Positions 35,111 to 39,303 of a stretch of 39,303 nt of DNA are shown piece after piece. Made by a program: the position numbers and the translations under genes. A model generated the notes under the pieces. That model ran no database searches and had not been told where the DNA came from. It saw only the letters and a list, made by a program, of their open reading frames with translations. This DNA is from JBLHGU01 sp047615875 (GTDB lineage: Bacteria > Pseudomonadota > Gammaproteobacteria > Arenicellales > CAJQKF01): positions 1 to 39,303 of the forward strand of contig JBLHGU010000028.1 of NCBI GenBank assembly GCA_047615875.1, given 5' to 3'. The number at the start of each line of letters is the position of its first letter. Position 1 is the stretch's first letter.

Positions 35111-36265
35111 TCAATAGCCAGTCAACTCCATAAACCCTTGCCCCACAAGCTCAGCACTCCCGCCAATTGCCTGTACCTGAACTGCTCCTTCCCAATAGCG
35201 AAAACCAAGGTTCAATTCCTGGTCTTTTACAACAGCAGAAACTGTTAACTGTAGGGCATGAACTGGAATGCTAATTTCGAAAGATATTGGATAGCGAGCG
35301 CCAGATATAGAACTCTGCCACCAACTAATTGCTCTTATATCGAAATCTTCCTTAGATAGGCTATGTTTGTTTCCCTGTTGATCTATATAACTTGCCGCTA
35401 AATAATCGTCTCCTGATTGATTCCTCAATCGAAACAACATCAGGCTATCACCTGACGACAGATGGAGTCCAAACCAGTCCCAACCAGATTGGCCTTTGCC
35501 AAGCACTTTGCTGGACCATTCGTGATCCATCCAAACCTGACCCGACACATCCAATATTTTGTTGTCGATTTTTATATTGCCACTGGCTTCAAGTTGCGGG
35601 TAACTATAGTAATAGGATGCGATACGGTTATTATAATCTTTAAGGCTATAACCTTCATCACCGTGCAAAATAGGCTGTTTGCTGGTTTCGATAGTCAGGT
35701 CAAGGGAATACTCCGGCCTTGCTGCCTGCATCTGTATATTTAAACAACCCGGACAGGACACAGAGTTTTGTCGTACAGACCAACCATTTACCCACACAGA
35801 AAATGGTTCTGCTGTAGCACCAGCCAATCCATTGACGCCACGGGAAAAGTCTTCAAAGGCAACCAGCTTTCCACTTTCAAGATCGCTTAGGACGAAATGA
35901 CTCATCCAGCTATTGCGATGGTTCCAGCTTACTTCGTCATAGTCCTGCTCAGCACCATGATTAAATCTGAAGAACGTCAACTGAATACCAAATGAAGCCT
36001 CCTGTGCAGTTTCTAGAATACCAGTGAAGTACCACCACTCCTGCCTAAATTCATCATGGGGGCCATGATCTGCGGGAAACAACAACTGATATTCCGGCGT
36101 AACCTCTGTGAACGTATGTTCCGGCGACGATTGTAGAAAATCTATTAGGCCATTAGCCATTAAGCCGTTTTCTGTAGTTGTTTGTTCAACTGATCGCTCA
36201 CAGCCGGACAACAGCAAGAAAAGCAAGCTTATGCCGAAATATTGCAGTAACCAAAACCTGCTCAT
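35111..36265 (-). CDS. CrtC/AttH-like lipocalin-domain lipoprotein
   Basis: A 384-residue predicted lipoprotein with a lipobox LLSGC (Cys22 when starting at the ATG at 36265; an in-frame GTG lies two codons upstream). FPADHGPHDEFRQEWWYFTG and GIQLTFFRF are characteristic of the hydroxyneurosporene-synthase-like (CrtC/AttH) family, and VWMDHEWSSKVLGKGQSGWD marks its second lipocalin-like half. Such proteins commonly accompany an ABC exporter, as here: the permease ends 21 bp upstream. A role in handling a hydrophobic molecule at the envelope is likely; carotenoid hydration is not supported, since no carotenoid genes are near. Confidence 0.82.
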   Translation of the reverse strand: MSRFWLLQYFGISLLFLLLSGCERSVEQTTTENGLMANGLIDFLQSSPEHTFTEVTPEYQLLFPADHGPHDEFRQEWWYFTGILETAQEASFGIQLTFFRFNHGAEQDYDEVSWNHRNSWMSHFVLSDLESGKLVAFEDFSRGVNGLAGATAEPFSVWVNGWSVRQNSVSCPGCLNIQMQAARPEYSLDLTIETSKQPILHGDEGYSLKDYNNRIASYYYSYPQLEASGNIKIDNKILDVSGQVWMDHEWSSKVLGKGQSGWDWFGLHLSSGDSLMLFRLRNQSGDDYLAASYIDQQGNKHSLSKEDFDIRAISWWQSSISGARYPISFEISIPVHALQLTVSAVVKDQELNLGFRYWEGAVQVQAIGGSAELVGQGFMELTGY

Positions 36266-36286
36266 ACACACAGATAATGAGACAGG

Positions 36287-38770
36287 TTAATCATTGTGTA
36301 GATGGCGCGCATATTGAAACCCAAACATTCTGCAGGCCGGATAAAGGCCACCGAGTAATGCCGCTACTACCGCCAGTACCAGAGCATCTACAAGAAACCC
36401 TGGATCAACTCGGTTAAACATAGTCCAGCCAAAGGACCGTACATTGATAATATTGATCAATAACGTTGATAGCAGAACTCCAATGGGCAGAGCAACAAGC
36501 CCGGTAATTAATCCAATCCATCCCGACTCAAACAATATCATGCGAAACATCTGCATAGGCGTGAGACCAAGACTTCGTAACATAGCGAACTCACGAGCCC
36601 GCTCGATCATTAGAGACCACAGACAAGAGACTATTGCGATCACTGCAATAAGCAGTGCCAACCAACGAACCACCTCGGTAACCAGGAAGGTTCGATCAAA
36701 AACTGCGAGCACTGACTTTCTTACTGAAGCATTAGAACGGATATGAAATTTATCTTCACCTAGTTCAAACGCAACAGTACGTAAAGTAGCCTGCATATTC
36801 ACTTCAGCAGCCAAATAAAGCGAAGCGGAGCTGAAAACAGGGGATCCGAATAAATCTTTATATTGATCGGCATGCATAATCATCAGTCCTTGATCCGTTG
36901 AATAATCATAGAACACTGCGGCCACAGTAATAGGCTCTGCAGACTTAACTCCAGTCAACTCGATAGTATCTCCTGGATTTATCAAATGCTTTGCTGCAAA
37001 AGCTTCAGATACCAGCACCTTTCCCTGTTTGGAAAATTGCTCCCAGACGTTTTCCTCTATGGACTGCTTTATTTGAAAACCCTCAAAGCCATAACGGGAT
37101 GTTTCCAGCACCATCGTTTTAACGACCCCATCAGAAGTCTGTAAGCTTAGCCGTTGCGCCAGTCCAAGACCCGCCACACCAGGCAATTTTTCTAGATAAG
37201 ATACTGTTCGTTCTGAAATACCCGCTTCATCAAGACTGCGAACATATATATCCCCTCGCAGGTAATTCTTTAACCAGCTGTCAACCGAGAAACGAAAGCT
37301 GTCAATCATTAATCCGACACCAAGGGTTGCGGCAACTGCAATAGCTAGCGCAACTCCGGCAATTCCTGTTCGGCCCACATGCGCGCCAGAATTCCTCAGT
37401 GTTAACAACAATACCGGAAACCATTTTATCGGTAATACGCTGCCGAGCCATTCGGAACCCAGCTTCATCAGTTGCGGTGCACAGGTAGCCAGTCCGATAA
37501 CGATGAAAAATAGCCCTGCAAACGACATAATGAGAGAGTCTGGCAGAAAACTGATCAAAACAATCCCAGTCGTTAAGCAGAATATAATGATCACCCAAAG
37601 CAAATAGCCTGGATATTTGTAGCTAGAACCATTGAGAAGGTGTTTCACTGGAGCGAAGCGAACCCAGATACCAGGAGCCAACGCCGCCAATAAGCTGGCC
37701 CCGAGGCCAACTGCTGCAGTCTTAAGCAACAATAAAGGTCCCGTCTGAGCAACTCCGGACGCCATGTTGTAATACAGGTTACTTATCGTTTGAGTGACCA
37801 TGGCATAAAAAATCTGGCTTAACTTCAACCCTGCCAACAAGCCAATACCTGAGCCGATAAGGCCGATCAAAAGTGCTTCTGCAAGCACTAGAAATAACAA
37901 ACCATGGGCGGCGACACCAACACTTCTCAACAGACCAAAAAGGCGCCGACGCCGAACAACCTGAAACTGAATCGTGTTGAATACCAGAAATGCACCGACC
38001 AATAATGCCAGCAAAGAAAGTGCCTGCAGATTAATCATAAAAGCTCGAGTCATCTGAGACTGAGCAGTATTTTTCTCACTGATTGAAATCAGTCTAACTG
38101 TCGGTGGTAATATTTCTTGAAGGCGCACAATTTCCGCAGAATTCAATATCAGATCGATGAAATCAATGCCCGCATCCCGTCCAGTTAATTTCTGTGCAGC
38201 CGCGATATCCGTGATAAATAAGCGATCAATGGTTTCTGAAGAGGTCGTGGCGGCAGTGAAATCTTGCTGAACCACAAAATTCTGTTGTGTTTGGGGAGTT
38301 TTGAGTTTTATCACCGCGCCGGGAAGCAGATCCAGCGCGTTTCGTAAATGCGAGCTCATATAGATCGGAAACGCATTGCCACTTGCATCCAAGGAGCCTG
38401 GCAACTGCAATTGACGCACTCTAAAATCGCTGAACGGATCAATCCCCAGGAGCTTGTAAGGCTGTTTTTCGCCCTCGATATTTACCTGGGTGAGGATTAC
38501 GGGAGCGGCTTTTTCTATGCTCAGTTCGACCTTAACTAGACGGAATATTTCGTCACTTAAAACACCCCCACCCGGAACGATGCGATGAGTCGCTAATCCT
38601 TCCAGCATCGAGTTGGCCCGTTTAAACTCAAGCTCAGCGTTTTGATTGGAAATATCGATACCTGCAACTGCCGCAACACCTGCTGCGACGCCTGCAATAC
38701 TGAGTAATATTTGCCACGGATGACGCCGCCAGTCACGCAAAATAGCATGTAAAATCAGCGAGTGAATCAT
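36287..38770 (-). CDS. ABC transporter permease, FtsX/MacB-like (duplicated module)
   Basis: An 827-residue inner-membrane permease. An N-terminal helix (WQILLSIAGVAAGVAAVAGI) leads to a periplasmic domain. FtsX-type helix groups follow in the middle and at the C-terminus, with the second FtsX domain containing REFAMLRSLGLTPMQMFRM, a coupling-helix region typical of the family. The first domain has the parallel RRRRLFGLLRSVGVAAHG. The ATG at 38770, with an AAGG about 10 bp upstream, is preferred over TTG at 38788. It pairs with the ATPase upstream and the lipoprotein downstream. Transport substrate unknown. Confidence 0.88.
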   Translation of the reverse strand: MIHSLILHAILRDWRRHPWQILLSIAGVAAGVAAVAGIDISNQNAELEFKRANSMLEGLATHRIVPGGGVLSDEIFRLVKVELSIEKAAPVILTQVNIEGEKQPYKLLGIDPFSDFRVRQLQLPGSLDASGNAFPIYMSSHLRNALDLLPGAVIKLKTPQTQQNFVVQQDFTAATTSSETIDRLFITDIAAAQKLTGRDAGIDFIDLILNSAEIVRLQEILPPTVRLISISEKNTAQSQMTRAFMINLQALSLLALLVGAFLVFNTIQFQVVRRRRLFGLLRSVGVAAHGLLFLVLAEALLIGLIGSGIGLLAGLKLSQIFYAMVTQTISNLYYNMASGVAQTGPLLLLKTAAVGLGASLLAALAPGIWVRFAPVKHLLNGSSYKYPGYLLWVIIIFCLTTGIVLISFLPDSLIMSFAGLFFIVIGLATCAPQLMKLGSEWLGSVLPIKWFPVLLLTLRNSGAHVGRTGIAGVALAIAVAATLGVGLMIDSFRFSVDSWLKNYLRGDIYVRSLDEAGISERTVSYLEKLPGVAGLGLAQRLSLQTSDGVVKTMVLETSRYGFEGFQIKQSIEENVWEQFSKQGKVLVSEAFAAKHLINPGDTIELTGVKSAEPITVAAVFYDYSTDQGLMIMHADQYKDLFGSPVFSSASLYLAAEVNMQATLRTVAFELGEDKFHIRSNASVRKSVLAVFDRTFLVTEVVRWLALLIAVIAIVSCLWSLMIERAREFAMLRSLGLTPMQMFRMILFESGWIGLITGLVALPIGVLLSTLLINIINVRSFGWTMFNRVDPGFLVDALVLAVVAALLGGLYPACRMFGFQYARHLHND

Positions 38771-38800
38771 CAGCCTTTTGCCTTGCAAGTATAGTGAATA

Positions 38801-39303
38801 CTAAACTTGTGAAAGTTTGCCATCTTTCAATTGCAAACAATAATCAGACTTGTTTGCAGCGAGCTTGCTGTGAGTGACCATACAAACCGTGCAACCCTGG
38901 TTTGCCGCTTCACGCAACATTTCCAGCACTTGCAGTCCACTGTTTTGATCCAGGCTACCGGTGGGCTCATCAGCCAATACAACCGATGGTTGATGGATCA
39001 GGGCACGAGCCACGCTGACTCTTTGTTGCTCGCCTCCCGATAGATGTACGGGTAACGCACTTGAAAATCCGCTCATGCCAAATCGATCAAGCATTTGGGC
39101 AGCCTGCTGATGATCATTGTGAATTGAATTAAGCAGTAACGGAAGTTGCAGATTTTCGAGTACCGTTAATGTGGGCACCAAATTGAAAAACTGAAAAACT
39201 ATGCCAATCTGTCGACGGCGAATTATTGTATTGCGAGACTCCTGCCCCGGCCTCAGCTCTTCTCCATTGATAACTACACGGCCCTGATCTGGATACTCTA
39301 TTG
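38801..39303 (-). CDS. ABC transporter ATP-binding protein, partial (5' end outside window)
   Basis: The frame stays open to the right edge, so the N-terminus and Walker A are missing. Visible parts, in order, are VVINGEELRPGQ, the Q-loop IGIVFQFFNLVPTLTVLEN, the signature LSGGEQQRVSVARAL, Walker B VVLADEPTGSLD and the switch histidine in VCMVTHS. This matches the LolD/MacB-type ATPases that drive FtsX-like permeases. A shorter apparent start at 39181 (TTG) would cut the Q-loop and is wrong. It is the first visible gene of the exporter operon, about 30 bp before the permease. Confidence 0.93.
   Translation of the reverse strand, partial: IEYPDQGRVVINGEELRPGQESRNTIIRRRQIGIVFQFFNLVPTLTVLENLQLPLLLNSIHNDHQQAAQMLDRFGMSGFSSALPVHLSGGEQQRVSVARALIHQPSVVLADEPTGSLDQNSGLQVLEMLREAANQGCTVCMVTHSKLAANKSDYCLQLKDGKLSQV

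Overview
The window looks like a chromosomal segment of a gammaproteobacterium. The block accB-accC-prmA-(zinc-ribbon DUF3426 gene)-dusB-fis-purH-purD (5470-13740) is a gene order typical of Pseudomonas-like and related gammaproteobacteria. Aerobic hemF, waaA (lipid A/Kdo), hslR and nearly gapless operons fit as well. Base composition looks moderate by eye (not counted). I cannot name the genus. No rRNA, tRNA, insertion sequence, prophage, CRISPR array or replication origin was seen.

Layout. Positions 1-769 hold the end of a thioredoxin-fold gene and a glyoxalase-like gene. Positions 898-4255 hold a VTC-type polyphosphate-polymerase-domain gene that converges on a membrane-anchored CotH-kinase gene and a DUF4956 membrane-protein gene. 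A PuuD-type membrane protein follows (4478-5071), ending at a strong terminator. The long plus-strand housekeeping block runs from accB to waaA (5470-16544): fatty acid synthesis, ribosomal protein methylation, tRNA dihydrouridine, Fis, purine synthesis, t6A synthesis, heme and lipopolysaccharide core. A very lysine-rich histone-H1-like gene with its own strong promoter and terminator sits at 16775-17074. A minus-strand trio follows (17136-18867): two-helix membrane protein, FkbM methyltransferase, TlpA-like thioredoxin. Then nadA and an AddAB-like nuclease/helicase-nuclease pair (19072-26064).

The second half (26074-39303) is more mosaic: an acetyltransferase; a DsrC/TusE-family protein lacking its catalytic cysteine; a TauD-like dioxygenase; a frameshifted sulfatase downstream of moaD-moaE; a divergent moaB; a Nudix hydrolase with an outer-membrane protein; hslR-hemW; a glutathione S-transferase; a YpeA-like acetyltransferase; and a minus-strand ABC exporter operon (ATPase, FtsX-type permease, CrtC/AttH-like lipoprotein) that runs off the right end.

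Most worth a second look: the VTC/CotH/DUF4956 module with an inverted repeat at its promoter; the DsrC-like protein with Ser in place of the active Cys next to organosulfur-type genes; the sulfatase frameshift, which would be repaired exactly by a +1 step at a CCC-AGA site; and the paired palindrome plus perfect 22-bp tandem repeat upstream of nadA.
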